Source: Pseudonocardia hierapolitana
Lineage (GTDB): Bacteria > Actinomycetota > Actinomycetes > Mycobacteriales > Pseudonocardiaceae
Assembly: GCF_007994075.1 (NCBI RefSeq)
Contig: NZ_VIWU01000001.1
Coordinates: forward strand, 5,084,001-5,148,000
Reading direction: 5' to 3'
DNA: 64,000 nt
Made by a program: the position numbers and the translations under genes. The notes beneath the pieces were generated by a model. The model did no database searches and was not told where the DNA came from. It saw nothing but the letters and a program-made list of their open reading frames with translations. Of this stretch, positions 18,389 to 27,620 are shown in pieces; positions within the stretch are counted from its first letter, which is position 1; the number at the start of each line of letters is the position of its first letter.

Positions 18389-20044
18389 ATGAGCACGTGG
18401 CCGCCCACTGCTGGCGTGAGCGAGGTTCGGATGAGCACTGCACGCGGGTCGGTGACCGTCGCGATCTGGACGCTGGTGAGCCGGATCACCGGCGTCCTCC
18501 GGGTAGTCGTGATCGGGGCGGTGCTTGGCCCAACCTTCTTCGCGAACATCTTCGTGTCGGCAAACACGATTGCGGGGATCACCTTCACCGCGGTCGTGGG
18601 TACGGTCTTGTCCCCCGTCATAGTCCCGGCCGTCGTACGAGCCCTGAGGGACCGCGGGCAGCCGGGTACGGCCGAGCTGATCGGCCGCGTGACCGGCTTC
18701 CTGCTGGCAGGTTCGGCCGCTGTCGCAGCCGTGCTCATGCTGGCATCTCCCGTCCTCGCCTACACGCTCACCGTCGGCGTTCCACAGGCAGAACGTTCGC
18801 AGGCGCGCACGTTGACCATGCTGATGGTGGTTCTCGTCGCACCGCAGGTCGTGCTCTACACCATGGCCACGCTGGGTGCCGCGGTGCAGCAGGCGCGCGA
18901 TCGCTTCGCCCTGGCGTCGGCCGCACCCGCCCTCGAGAACCTTGGCTTGGTGGCAACGATGGTCGCCGTCGCCCTGCTCTACGAACCTGGGCTGGAGATC
19001 GGCGAGGTTCCGCTCGGTCTGGTGGTGCTGCTCGGAGGCGGCGCGACCGGGTCAGCCGTCCTGCACGCCACGGTGCAACTGTACGGGGCGGCTCGCGTGG
19101 GAATCACTGTGCGTCCTCGACTCGGCTGGCGGTCGGAGCCGGCCACTTGGGATCTCGTGCGACGGCTGCGGGCCTCCGTCTCCGTCGCAGCCTTCCCCTC
19201 CCTCAGCGTCTATGCGCTGCTGATGGTGGCGGCGACGCTGCCCGGTGGAGTGCTCGTCATGCAGCTCTCCTACCAGCTCTACCAAGCAACAATCGCGCTG
19301 GGCGCCAGGGCCGTGTCCACCGCGGCGCTCCCTGGACTCTCGATAGCCGCCGCGCGCGGCGATGCGCAGTGGTTCGGGAAGGCCTGGCGTCAGGTCTTCT
19401 ACTACGTTGTTCTCGTCGGCCTGCCGCCACCGTTGCTCTTGATCGCCTTTGCGCCCGCGATCGCCGAGACGCTCGCGCACGGTGAGTTGAGCAAGCGCGA
19501 GCTGATCGTCGCGCTCGCGACGTGCATCGCCGTGCTCGCAGTGGCGCAGCTCCCGGCAGCCGTGCACGAGGTCGGCCGGCAGACTCTGTTTGCCCGGCTG
19601 GATGTGCGGGGGCCGTGCGTGGCCGCGGCCACCTCTTTCGCGGTGACGGTCGTCGTTGGGTTCTTAGCCGCTTGGTTGGCTGATGGCAATGCACGGCTCC
19701 TCGGCATAGCGCTCGCCACTCTGATGGCCGAGGCCGTTGCTGCCGCGCTGGTCCTGTGGCGGGTGCGACGCACGATTCAGCCCGAGCGCTTGATCGATGC
19801 GAGGCAGCTCGCAACCGCAGGTCTCGCGGGGCTGACGATGCTCCCCGTGGTCGGCGCTGGATGGATCCTTGTCGGTAGGACGGGGTACGAGCCGCTCGTC
19901 GACGTGCCGCTGGCGCTCATGTTCGGTGCCGTGGCGGTCGCGCTCTTCGCGCTCTCGGTGACCGCGCTCAACCACCGCCTCGGAGGCAGCTCCGACACGA
20001 CGACGGTGCGGTCTGACGCGAGGTCGGTCACGACCAGGAACTGA
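18389..20044 (+). CDS. MurJ/MviN-like lipid flippase
   Basis: A MOP-superfamily flippase closer to MurJ (lipid II) than to Wzx. The 551 residues contain about 14 hydrophobic helices, starting TLVSRITGVLRVVVIGAVLG, with the family's FFANIFVSANTIAGI and an internal VVGTVLSPVIVPAVV. ATG 18389 follows GAGGAAGGC; a second good start is ATG 18431 (GAGGTTCGG upstream). It begins 173 bases after the GT4 gene. Because a housekeeping MurJ would normally sit near the origin, this copy probably serves the glycan locus or a lipid-linked precursor modified by the FemAB-like enzymes. Function by family; substrate inferred. Confidence 0.82.
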   Translation: MSTWPPTAGVSEVRMSTARGSVTVAIWTLVSRITGVLRVVVIGAVLGPTFFANIFVSANTIAGITFTAVVGTVLSPVIVPAVVRALRDRGQPGTAELIGRVTGFLLAGSAAVAAVLMLASPVLAYTLTVGVPQAERSQARTLTMLMVVLVAPQVVLYTMATLGAAVQQARDRFALASAAPALENLGLVATMVAVALLYEPGLEIGEVPLGLVVLLGGGATGSAVLHATVQLYGAARVGITVRPRLGWRSEPATWDLVRRLRASVSVAAFPSLSVYALLMVAATLPGGVLVMQLSYQLYQATIALGARAVSTAALPGLSIAAARGDAQWFGKAWRQVFYYVVLVGLPPPLLLIAFAPAIAETLAHGELSKRELIVALATCIAVLAVAQLPAAVHEVGRQTLFARLDVRGPCVAAATSFAVTVVVGFLAAWLADGNARLLGIALATLMAEAVAAALVLWRVRRTIQPERLIDARQLATAGLAGLTMLPVVGAGWILVGRTGYEPLVDVPLALMFGAVAVALFALSVTALNHRLGGSSDTTTVRSDARSVTTRN

Positions 20045-20152
20045 TGCACGAGGGGGTAAGTACCTCTGGACCAGCACGTCTTGGATTTTCGGCTTCTACA
20101 CGTCGCGCAACATCATCCTGGCTCCCGCCGGGACTATGGGAGGAGCGTGAAG

Positions 20153-20965
20153 GTGCGGTTGGCTAGGCAACGAGGAAGCGGTGCGGGCAAATTAGGAACG
20201 GTGTCAGGCTTGCGGGACGTTGCGGCCTTGGCGGTACGAAGCGTCTTTGGCTTCCTGATCAAGCCACCGTATGTGAAGGTCCGGGGGTGGATCACCGCGC
20301 TCGTCTTCGAGCAGCGCTATGGTGTTGATACGGACGGCCGAATTCCGCTATCGGACCTGGGCATCGACGATGAACATCGCAGCGATTACCTCCCGAGCGG
20401 CTGGCTGAGCATGCGGAGAGTGCTCCCTCGAAGCTCTGTAGGGTCAGACGACGTCTTTCTCGACATTGGATCAGGTAAGGGGCGGATCGTACTTGTTGCG
20501 GCCACCTATCCGTTTCGTCGTGTCATCGGCGTGGAGCTCTCCCGCGAGCTTCACGAAATCGCCGTCGCAAACCTCGCCCAGAATCACAGGCGTCTTCGGT
20601 GTAAGAACGTGACGCTTGTATGCGCTGATGCGGTCGAATATGATATTCCGGCGGAGGTGACAGTCGTCTTCCTCTATAATCCATTCAGGGGACCGGTGTT
20701 CGACCGGGTGATCGATAATTTAGTGAGTTCCGTGGACCGGAACCCTCGGGTAGTGCGTCTCATCTACGCAAACCCAGAAGAGGAGGCAGCGCTACTGGCG
20801 ACCGGTCGGGCCCGCCTCGTGAAAGCGTCTAGGGGCATGAGGCCCACCAGGGCGTGGTCCCGCTCCAATGCTGTTCGGCTATACGAGATCTCCCCGCGGG
20901 GACAGGCGTTGCCTCTTCGAGGTCAACGGTTGGCTGCTGCGGGGCGGCGATTGAGGAGGTGCTGA
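20153..20965 (+). CDS. Class I SAM-dependent methyltransferase
   Basis: The 270 residues contain a class I SAM-binding fold: motif I VFLDIGSGKGRIVLVAA, then VIGVELSRELHEIAVANL with an acidic end to strand 2, VTLVCADAVEYDIP, and a motif IV-like VVFLYNPFRGPVFDRVI. NPF here resembles the NPPF/NPPY-like catalytic loop of N- or O-methyltransferases but lacks the second proline. GTG 20153 is placed 7 bases after AGGAG; GTG 20147 is too close to it. Base composition is AT-richer than neighbours (codons such as AAT, TTA, ATA), a sign of transfer. Methyltransferase is likely; target unknown. Confidence 0.78.
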   Translation: MRLARQRGSGAGKLGTVSGLRDVAALAVRSVFGFLIKPPYVKVRGWITALVFEQRYGVDTDGRIPLSDLGIDDEHRSDYLPSGWLSMRRVLPRSSVGSDDVFLDIGSGKGRIVLVAATYPFRRVIGVELSRELHEIAVANLAQNHRRLRCKNVTLVCADAVEYDIPAEVTVVFLYNPFRGPVFDRVIDNLVSSVDRNPRVVRLIYANPEEEAALLATGRARLVKASRGMRPTRAWSRSNAVRLYEISPRGQALPLRGQRLAAAGRRLRRC

Positions 20966-21304
20966 ACGGCCGGTGTCGGGCAGTGCTGGTCGGGGCGGGG
21001 CGCCGGGCGCGAAAGACCGACCGGCGTGGGGGATGCCGAAACGTGCTATGCGAGCAGCTGGGTGCCGGCAGCTTCAGGCTTGTCCGACGATGCCGGCCAC
21101 GTGATCGCAGAGCGGATCAGCTGGAGGCGCGAGTTGATCCTGCTCAAGGAGCAAGCCTGCCAGTTCCCGTCGACGTATCGGCCGCTGAACTCGGCGGGTG
21201 CCCGCACACCAGTCCTCGGGTTCATCCCGCCGCGCAATCGCATCTTGCGATGTAACGATGACCCTCGGGGCAGCGACCTCAGACGCACGCCGAATCCCAC
21301 CACA
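20966..21304. other. Gene-poor stretch before the methyltransferase pseudogene
   Basis: No recognisable gene. Open frames exist but show no family motifs. The last 35 bases or so begin to match the leader of the C-methyltransferase gene at 33717, so this is probably debris of the duplicated segment. Confidence 0.4.
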
Positions 21305-21575
21305 ACGCGGGGGAGGGGCGCCATGACTGCCGTGGCTGTCGCTGCGCCGGGTGGCCGCACCGGCCTCCCGCGGCGCCTGGCCGAGCGCACGTGCTGGCTG
21401 CGCGAGTCACACGGGCTGCGCAGGTTCATAGACCTCGGGCTCTTCCGACGCTGCGACCTGTCCTCACACCCGGGGCAGAGGCAGCCGGCGTCGCCTCTCC
21501 CGCTGCATGTGTCGTGTGTGAGATGTATTTGCGTCTGCAGCTACCGCCGTTGATCAGTTCGGAGGAGAGGTTCTC
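21305..21575 (+). pseudogene. Decayed 5' fragment of a sugar C-methyltransferase
   Basis: A third, broken copy of the zinc-binding C-methyltransferase gene. The leader and start (21305-21325) are identical over 21 bases to 33699-33719. From ATG 21323 the frame reads MTAVAVAAPGGRTG, then LRRFIDLGLFRRCDL, parallel to LRRFLDLGVVPRCEL of the intact copy. One base is missing near 21460. In the next frame the match continues as CVVCEMYLRLQLPP then LISSEERFS, against CERCLLVQLPPLFTPEETFT. Only about 85 of 440 codons remain. The second zinc cysteine of the first knuckle is lost (CWLR for CRLC). The FemAB-like gene starts directly at its broken end, whose GGAGGAGAGG now serves as that gene's ribosome site. 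Confidence 0.82.
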
Positions 21576-22772
21576 GTGAGGCGACGCATGACCGGCCCCC
21601 ACGTGAGGCACGAAAGCCCCGAACTCGATGTCCAGATCGACATCGGGGAGCCGGGCGGCCGGCCGGTCGTACTGACCGCTGGCGCCAACCCTGGCCGCGC
21701 CGCTGTGCAGGAATGGGACCGGCTGGTTGATCGCACACCCGGAAGTGACGTTGCTCAGCTGTCCGCCTGGGCCCGCATCCGTCGGGCTGCCGGCTTCCGC
21801 CCGCTGTACGTCTTCGCGCGCCAGGAAGGTCGGCTCGTGGGAGGTGCGCTGGTGCTGGAGCGCCGACTGCCTCTAATCGGCCCTATCGGCTATGTCTCGA
21901 ACGGCCCGGTCGTGGCCGCGGGCGTTCCTCGCGGCCCGGTGGTGGACGTACTCGCTGCAGCACTGGACAGCCTTGCGCGCACGCGGTTGCGTGTGCTATT
22001 CGTACAACCGCCCGTCGGCGCGAGCGACGTCAGCGCCGAGCTGCTCACACGGGGGTTTCGGCATAGCGAGTCGGGAATCGCTCCCGCCGCATCTATCCGG
22101 ATAGATCTGACTCGCGACATCGAAGATCTCCGTAGCGGCTTGAGTAGATCCAACCGGCGTCGGTCACGCATCTGGGCCGAGCGTGGCGTTACCGTCCGAG
22201 TGGGCTCAGTGGACGACGTTCCAGTCGTTGCCGAGCTCATAGCCCGTACGTCCGAGCACCAGCATTTCGAGCCCCTGTCACTGGACTACATCCGAACCTT
22301 GTACCGGGAACTGGACGACGACCAGCACGTCGCTGTGTTCGTCGCAGAGATCGACGGCACGCCGGCCGCGGCCCTCCTCTGCACCCCGTGCCATGATGTG
22401 CTGAGGGAGCGTCTGAGGGGGATGGACCGGTCGGACCGGGCGCGCAAGGAAGGGGTCAGCGCGGCGACCGTATGGCACGCGATGTTGTGGGCCAAGGCCA
22501 ACGGCTACCACACGTACGACGTGGGCGGCATCACCGCGGACGCGGCGCGAATCCTCATGGACGGGAATTCTGACCCCACCTCTCACCTGACCGGGGCCCA
22601 GCTGTTCAAGACGAGCTTCGGCGGCGAGGTGTTCCTGTACACCGAGCAGGTCGAACGCATCTCACCCGCGCTGCTGCGCCTCGCGTACGACTTCATGAAG
22701 CGGTCGCGGACCGGAGGCCGGTTCCTCGAGATCGTCAAACGGACGCTGCGCGGCGGACGCGCAAAGGGCTAG
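21576..22772 (+). CDS. FemAB-like / GNAT-fold acyltransferase 2 (peptidoglycan-bridge type)
   Basis: Similar to lipid II:glycine glycyltransferase-like proteins. The 398 residues hold the two GNAT halves: SDVAQLSAWARIRRAAGFRP with LVGGALVLERRLPLIG, then LRSGLSRSNRRRSRIWAERG, DDQHVAVFVAEIDGTPAAALL and the late GYHTYDVGGITADA with HLTGAQLFKTSFGGEV, the part most like FemX enzymes. GTG 21576 lies 5 bases after GGAGGAGAGG; ATG 21588 is an alternative. The start abuts the methyltransferase remnant, so the gene appears to have been inserted there or left after a deletion. Fold sure; amino-acyl transfer to glycan or lipid-linked precursor inferred. Confidence 0.8.
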   Translation: MRRRMTGPHVRHESPELDVQIDIGEPGGRPVVLTAGANPGRAAVQEWDRLVDRTPGSDVAQLSAWARIRRAAGFRPLYVFARQEGRLVGGALVLERRLPLIGPIGYVSNGPVVAAGVPRGPVVDVLAAALDSLARTRLRVLFVQPPVGASDVSAELLTRGFRHSESGIAPAASIRIDLTRDIEDLRSGLSRSNRRRSRIWAERGVTVRVGSVDDVPVVAELIARTSEHQHFEPLSLDYIRTLYRELDDDQHVAVFVAEIDGTPAAALLCTPCHDVLRERLRGMDRSDRARKEGVSAATVWHAMLWAKANGYHTYDVGGITADAARILMDGNSDPTSHLTGAQLFKTSFGGEVFLYTEQVERISPALLRLAYDFMKRSRTGGRFLEIVKRTLRGGRAKG

Positions 22773-22817
22773 GTGTACTGCCCTCGACGTCAAGTGATGC
22801 TATGGAGGTCTAACCCG

Positions 22818-23978
22818 ATGCAGAAGCGTTTGAGCGAGCATGCGATCTCCTACCTGAAGCCGATAAGTCTCGGTCCTCTTCCGGGCAATCCGTTGGTCTC
22901 TGTAATCATGGCTAACTACAACTACGAGCGCTACCTGCGGCAGTCAATAGAAAGCGTCCTGAGTCAGACTTACGGCCACTTCGAGCTGATCGTCTGTGAC
23001 GATGGATCCACCGACAATTCCGATGCGGTCATCTCACGCTTTGCTCGGAGCGACTCCCGCGTGAAGCATATACGAAAGCAGAACGGTGGGATGGCCTCGG
23101 CTTGGAATGCGGCGCACTCCGAGAGCAGCGGGCACATCTACTGCACGTTGGACGCCGACGACACCTTCGTGCCAGACAAGCTGGAAACGATTGTGCGACA
23201 CTTTGCCCACGCTCCTGGAAGCGGATTCGCGGTCCATCCAATGACCCTGATTGATGCCACCGGCCAAGAGATTGACGTGTGGCCGCACGACCGCAAGTTC
23301 GAGGAAGGATGGATTGCCGAGAACGTCATAAGAAGGGGTGGCCGATGGCGCGCGATGATCACAAGTGCGATGTGTTTCCGGGCAGAATTAACGAGATACG
23401 TGTTCCCCGTACCTGAGGAAATCTTTCGACCCAACGCTGATGCTCTGGTGTTTACGTTGGCTCCACTCCTCACCCAGGTCAGCGCCGTCGACAAGGCCCT
23501 TTCCTGCTACCGGATCCACGGTGCGAACAACTTTGGAACGCTCGTGCCTGATCCGGATACGGATCGGAAGCTGATGGACTTGATAAGTCGGACTGTTGTC
23601 GGAGTGAACCAGCGGCTATCTGAGTTGCGACTCGACCAACAGCAGCTGGACCTAGAACGCAACCTGCGGTACCTCCAAGCGAGATTCCGGATCTCCCTTT
23701 TTGAGGGCAAATCACGCGGAGACCTCTGTAGGATGTACGCCTCCCTTGCCCGAGCGATGCTTGGTGACGATCTCTATTCGTCGCTTTTTAAGGCGACCGG
23801 CTTGCTTGTTTACGGTATAGCGATTCCGCTGCCCATCAGACTGAGGCCGCTCTGGTGGGCCAAAGTCAAGAGAGGGCAGTACCTCGCTCATCGGATCAGG
23901 GACAAGTTGAGGGACATCCTTCCTCTGTGCGGAGCTGTGAACACGCGGATCCCGGCCAGCAGCAGGCCGGTGACGTAG
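22818..23978 (+). CDS. Glycosyltransferase family 2
   Basis: GT-A inverting transferase. The 386 residues start with the family opening NPLVSVIMANYNYERYLRQS and show VLSQTYGHFELIVCDDGSTD, KQNGGMASAWNAA, the metal-binding DADDTFVPDKLE (DxD) and a later acceptor region around FRPNADALVFTLAPLLTQ. The C-terminal 120 residues are helical and basic with a possible membrane-associated segment (ATGLLVYGIAIPLPIRL). ATG 22818 follows GGAGG by 9 bases; upstream GTG 22773 abuts the previous stop. Composition is AT-richer than the core loci. Downstream is a gene-less gap. Family very sure; sugar unknown. Confidence 0.88.
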   Translation: MQKRLSEHAISYLKPISLGPLPGNPLVSVIMANYNYERYLRQSIESVLSQTYGHFELIVCDDGSTDNSDAVISRFARSDSRVKHIRKQNGGMASAWNAAHSESSGHIYCTLDADDTFVPDKLETIVRHFAHAPGSGFAVHPMTLIDATGQEIDVWPHDRKFEEGWIAENVIRRGGRWRAMITSAMCFRAELTRYVFPVPEEIFRPNADALVFTLAPLLTQVSAVDKALSCYRIHGANNFGTLVPDPDTDRKLMDLISRTVVGVNQRLSELRLDQQQLDLERNLRYLQARFRISLFEGKSRGDLCRMYASLARAMLGDDLYSSLFKATGLLVYGIAIPLPIRLRPLWWAKVKRGQYLAHRIRDKLRDILPLCGAVNTRIPASSRPVT

Positions 23979-24234
23979 GTGTGCCGGCTCCTCGCCGAGT
24001 TTGCAGCGGACCAACCGCCCAGGTCGAGTCGCCGATCCCGCCGCTGCACAGAACCACCGCCGTGACCCGCCGTCACCTTCCCGTAGCGGCGCAGCCTGCG
24101 GATGCCTGATGAAGACAGATCGACGAGATAAATCTGGCGGGACACCGGAGGCTTTGATCCCGAGATGGAAAGGAGTACGATTGATATCGTGAGTCAGTGA
24201 TTAGAACGCCGCCTGGATCTCGAAGGTCAATCCG

Positions 24235-25713
24235 ATGGGCCGACTCTCTCGTCGCCAGGTGCTCGCCGCTGGCGGCCTCGGAATATTCGTACTCGCGACC
24301 GAGGGGCTGAGTGCGGCGCGAGTTCGTGCCGTCCCGCGCTTCGATTCAGATCCCTTCACTCTTGGCGTTGCCTCCGGCGAACCAACCGTTGATGGCATCG
24401 TGCTTTGGACGAGGCTGGCGCCGGCGCCCCTCGCCCCAGATGGACTTGGTGGAATGCCCCCGGTGACGGTGCCAATGGAGTGGGAGCTTGCAACAGATGA
24501 CCGTGTGCGGAACGTCGTGCGCAGAGGCTGCGCGTATGCTGTACCGGAACTAGCGCATTCTGTGCACGTCGAGGTCCAGGGTCTTGATTCCGGGCGCGAG
24601 TACTTCTACCGATTCCGTGCTGGCGACGCACAAAGCCCCGTCGGTCGGACGGTGACTATGCCTGTCGCTCCGGCACGCATTCGGTTTGCACTCGCTTCCT
24701 GCCAAGTGTGGGTTGGTGGTCGATATGCGAGTTACCGAACCATGGCCATGGAGGACCTCGATCTGGTAGTCCATGTCGGCGACTACATCTATGAGGAGGA
24801 CGCGACAGAGAGCCTCGCCGACTATCGAGTACTGCATGCTAAGTATAAGACGTCCCCCGATCTGCAACTCGCACATCGCCAGTTCCCTTTCGTCTCGACC
24901 TTTGATGATCACGAGGTTCAGAACGACTGGGCGGCTGCATACCCGTCATCCGGTTACGACAACAACGATCAGCGGCGTTTTGCACAAATACGTCGTGCCG
25001 CCTTTCAGGCGTACTACGAACACCTCCCTCTCCGCCTGTCGGCTCGCCCGGATGGCCAGGGGATGCGGGCATATCGTCGATTGCGTTTCGGTGAGTTGCT
25101 CGAACTCAGCGTCCTCGACACGCGCCAGTACCGCTCGGATCCGCGACTCCCTGACTCTGCAGCTAGTATGCTCGGTCCGGTGCAGGAGCACTGGCTGCTC
25201 GACGGGCTCGCGCGGAGTCCCACTACATGGAACGCCATCGCTCAACAGACAATGATGGCGAGGTTCGATTATGATATCGAATCGGGAGAAAGATTGAATA
25301 AAGATCAATGGGACGGTTTTCAAATCGCGCGCGACAGGCTGCTGAGAGGTATCGCAGACCGGCATGTCGTCAACCCAGTCGTTCTTTCCGGCGATTGGCA
25401 TTCGAGTTGGGTCAACGAGCTGAAGATCGATTGGATGAATCCAGACTCGCCCACCGTCGCCACTGAGTTCGTGGGACCCTCGATTTCGTCAGGTTGCCCG
25501 TGGGCGGCGGATGTCACTCTTGCACTTCCATCGAATCCGCACGTGCGATTCTTCGACGGGGAGCACCGTGGATGGGTTAGATGCACCGTGACACCGAGCG
25601 CGTGGCGCTCAGACTACCGCAGCGTCGCCTCGGCTGATGACACCGCTCAACCCGCCGAAACGCTGACCAGCTGGACGGTCGAGAACCGCGGCCCAGGTGT
25701 CGAGCCCTCCTGA
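24235..25713 (+). CDS. phoD: TAT-exported PhoD-like phosphatase/phosphodiesterase
   Basis: Calcium/iron-dependent alkaline phosphatase D family; the Bacillus enzyme is a phosphodiesterase that can trim wall teichoic acid. The 492 residues start with a twin-arginine signal (SRRQVLAAGGLGIFVLA) typical of PhoD. Next come the N-terminal Fn3-like domain (FTLGVASGEPTVDGIVLWTR) and the catalytic domain: RFALASCQVW (metal Cys), VVHVGDYIYEED, FVSTFDDHEVQNDW, SVLDTRQYRSDP and VLSGDWHSSWV. ATG 24235 follows CGAAGG. It stands alone between two gene-less gaps in the AT-richer island. Family very sure; whether it acts on local phosphorylated glycan is a guess. Confidence 0.9.
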   Translation: MGRLSRRQVLAAGGLGIFVLATEGLSAARVRAVPRFDSDPFTLGVASGEPTVDGIVLWTRLAPAPLAPDGLGGMPPVTVPMEWELATDDRVRNVVRRGCAYAVPELAHSVHVEVQGLDSGREYFYRFRAGDAQSPVGRTVTMPVAPARIRFALASCQVWVGGRYASYRTMAMEDLDLVVHVGDYIYEEDATESLADYRVLHAKYKTSPDLQLAHRQFPFVSTFDDHEVQNDWAAAYPSSGYDNNDQRRFAQIRRAAFQAYYEHLPLRLSARPDGQGMRAYRRLRFGELLELSVLDTRQYRSDPRLPDSAASMLGPVQEHWLLDGLARSPTTWNAIAQQTMMARFDYDIESGERLNKDQWDGFQIARDRLLRGIADRHVVNPVVLSGDWHSSWVNELKIDWMNPDSPTVATEFVGPSISSGCPWAADVTLALPSNPHVRFFDGEHRGWVRCTVTPSAWRSDYRSVASADDTAQPAETLTSWTVENRGPGVEPS

Positions 25714-26090
25714 CGGCAGTTGCCCGAGGGCTTCCGTGCGCCCACCAGAATGGAAGTAGGCGGTGTTGATCTGGTCGCATGCTCGTCGCCGCTCGCCGGT
25801 GGAAGCCCGCTCCGGGTAGCCGCCAGTAGGCCCGACAACAGGCTTGCAGCTCGATCCGGGAGGGAGTCGAAAGCGTCGTACTACCGATCGAGCCGAGCGG
25901 ACAGCACAACCGCCGTCAGGGAAGGACCACTGCTTCGTCGGTGCGCTTGTTCTGACAAGGAGCGCCGCAATCCGGCCATCCGCAGAACGTAGAGAGGCGA
26001 CGGTACTCCGTGTTCTGACAACGTGGCACAGATCGGGCCGAACCCCCGAAACCGCCGGATATGTACTCGCAGATTGCCGGAGTCGGCGGT
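25714..26090. other. Gene-less stretch before the IS4-type element
   Basis: No frame with recognisable family features on either strand over 377 bases. It ends exactly at the left inverted repeat of the insertion sequence. Confidence 0.5.
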
Positions 26091-27620
26091 CTAGTACCAA
26101 GGCCGTGTAGTTGAGGGGTGTGTGGGGTTGTCAACCCCTGGAAACAAGCAACGGAGTTCCTGCTAGAACGGTGTCGACCAAGATCACCAGAAGCAAGAAC
26201 TCCGTTGGACACCAAGTCTGTCATCACTCGCACCACGACCGTGGCCGGGGGCCGGTTCGCTCCCGGCCATCTCGGCGAGCTCACCCAGCAGGTTCCGTTC
26301 GAGATGGTCGATGAGGCCCTGAGCGCCACCCGTACCACGCAGTCGCGGCTGCGGGACCTGCCATCCCGGGTCGTGGTCTATCTACTACTGGCCGCCTGCC
26401 TGTTCCCCGAGGTCGGGTATCTGGGCGTGTGGCGCAAGCTGGTCGCCGGGCTGGAGGGCATCACCACCGCCACGCCGAGCGGCGCCGGGTTGGCCCAGGC
26501 CCGCCGCCGCATCGGCGCGGCACCGCTGCGGTGGCTGTTCGACCTGCTGCGCGGCCCCGCGGCCAGCACCCCGACGGCCAGTTCCCGCCAGCCCGGAACG
26601 TGGTGGCGCGGCCTGCTGGTCTGCGCGATCGACGGCACCACCCTGACCGTGCCCGACAGCCCCGCGATGTTGACCCGCTTCACCAAGCAGCGCGGCAACC
26701 ACGGAGGCGGCGGCTATCCGCAGATCCGCCTGGTCGCACTGGTGGCCTGCGGCACCCGCACCCTCATCGACGCCGTGTTCGGCCCCACCACCGCGGGGGA
26801 GACCACCTACACGCCCCGCCTGCTGGCCAGCCTGCGCGCCGGGATGATCCTTCTGGCCGACCGCAACTTCGCCGCGGCCGGGCTACTGGCCCAGATCGCA
26901 GCGACCGGAGCCCAGGTGCTGGTGCGGCTGAAGAACAGCCGCACCATGCCGGTCCTGGCCCGCTACCCCGACGGCTCCTACCTGTCCACCCTCGCTGCCC
27001 TACCCGTGCGCGTGATCGAGGCCGAGATCACCATCACCACCACAGCGGGCCGGCACACCGGTGTCTACCGGCTCGCCACCACCCTGCTCGATCACCGCCG
27101 CTACCCCGCCAGCGACCTGATCACCCTGTATCACCAGCGGTGGGAGATCGAAACCGCCTACCTGGAACTCAAATCCAGCATCCTCGGCGGACGCGTGCTG
27201 CGCGCCCGCACCCCGACCGGCGTCGAGCAAGAGGTCTACGCCCTGCTGGTGGTCTACCAACTACTGCGCACCGCCATCGCCGACGCCACCAGCACCCGAC
27301 CCGACACCGACCCCGACCGCGCCAGCTTCACCATCGCCTGGCACACCGCCCGGACCAACTCATCCAGGCCGCCGATGTCATCGCCGGCACAGTCATCGAC
27401 CTGATCGGCACAATCGGCCGCCACGTCCTGGCCAACCTCATGCCCACCCGCCGACTACGGGTGTGTCCCCGCATCGTCAAACGGGCCATCTCCAAATACC
27501 AAGCCCGAGGCCCAGCGATCGACCGGACCAGCTACGAAGCCACCACGGCCATCAACATCCTGGCAGCGACAGACCCTTGACGATCACAACAACCGACTAA
27601 CTACACGGCCTTGGGACTAG
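26091..27620 (+). mobile_element. IS4-family insertion sequence with intact ends
   Basis: About 1.53 kb bounded by a 22-base inverted repeat: CTAGTACCAAGGCCGTGTAG with TT at the left (26091-26112), and its reverse complement at 27599-27620 with one mismatch. The outer CTAG on both sides may be a target-site duplication rather than part of the repeat; because CTAG is palindromic the two cases cannot be told apart here. A single IS4-type transposase frame, now broken, fills the element. Confidence 0.85.
26118..27580 (+). pseudogene. IS4-family transposase, frameshifted
   Basis: DDE transposase with the IS4 N-terminal domain (LGELTQQVPFEMVDEALSA, then LPSRVVVYLLLAACLFPEVG). The DDE core has the first Asp in VCAIDGTTLTVPDS, the second in ILLADRNFAA and the YREK-type glutamate in YHQRWEIETAYLELKS. 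The first frame runs to a stop at 27404, but from about 27350 the family sequence continues in another frame (QLIQAADVIAGTVIDLIG, to AATTAINILAATDP-like end at 27580). One base was lost near 27350 in the run ACCGCCCGGACC. The full-length enzyme can therefore not be made without frameshifting. The true start may be a TTG near 26200. Confidence 0.85.

Noticed and set aside
20081..20152. TTG 20081 or GTG 20147 as start of the class I methyltransferase
   Set aside because: TTG 20081 lacks a ribosome site and GTG 20147 is only one base from AGGAG; GTG 20153 has the best spacing.
27300..27410. Programmed frameshifting in the IS4-type transposase
   Set aside because: IS4-family enzymes are made from one frame; there is no slippery A-run, and the shift occurs after the DDE domain, so a simple lesion is more likely.
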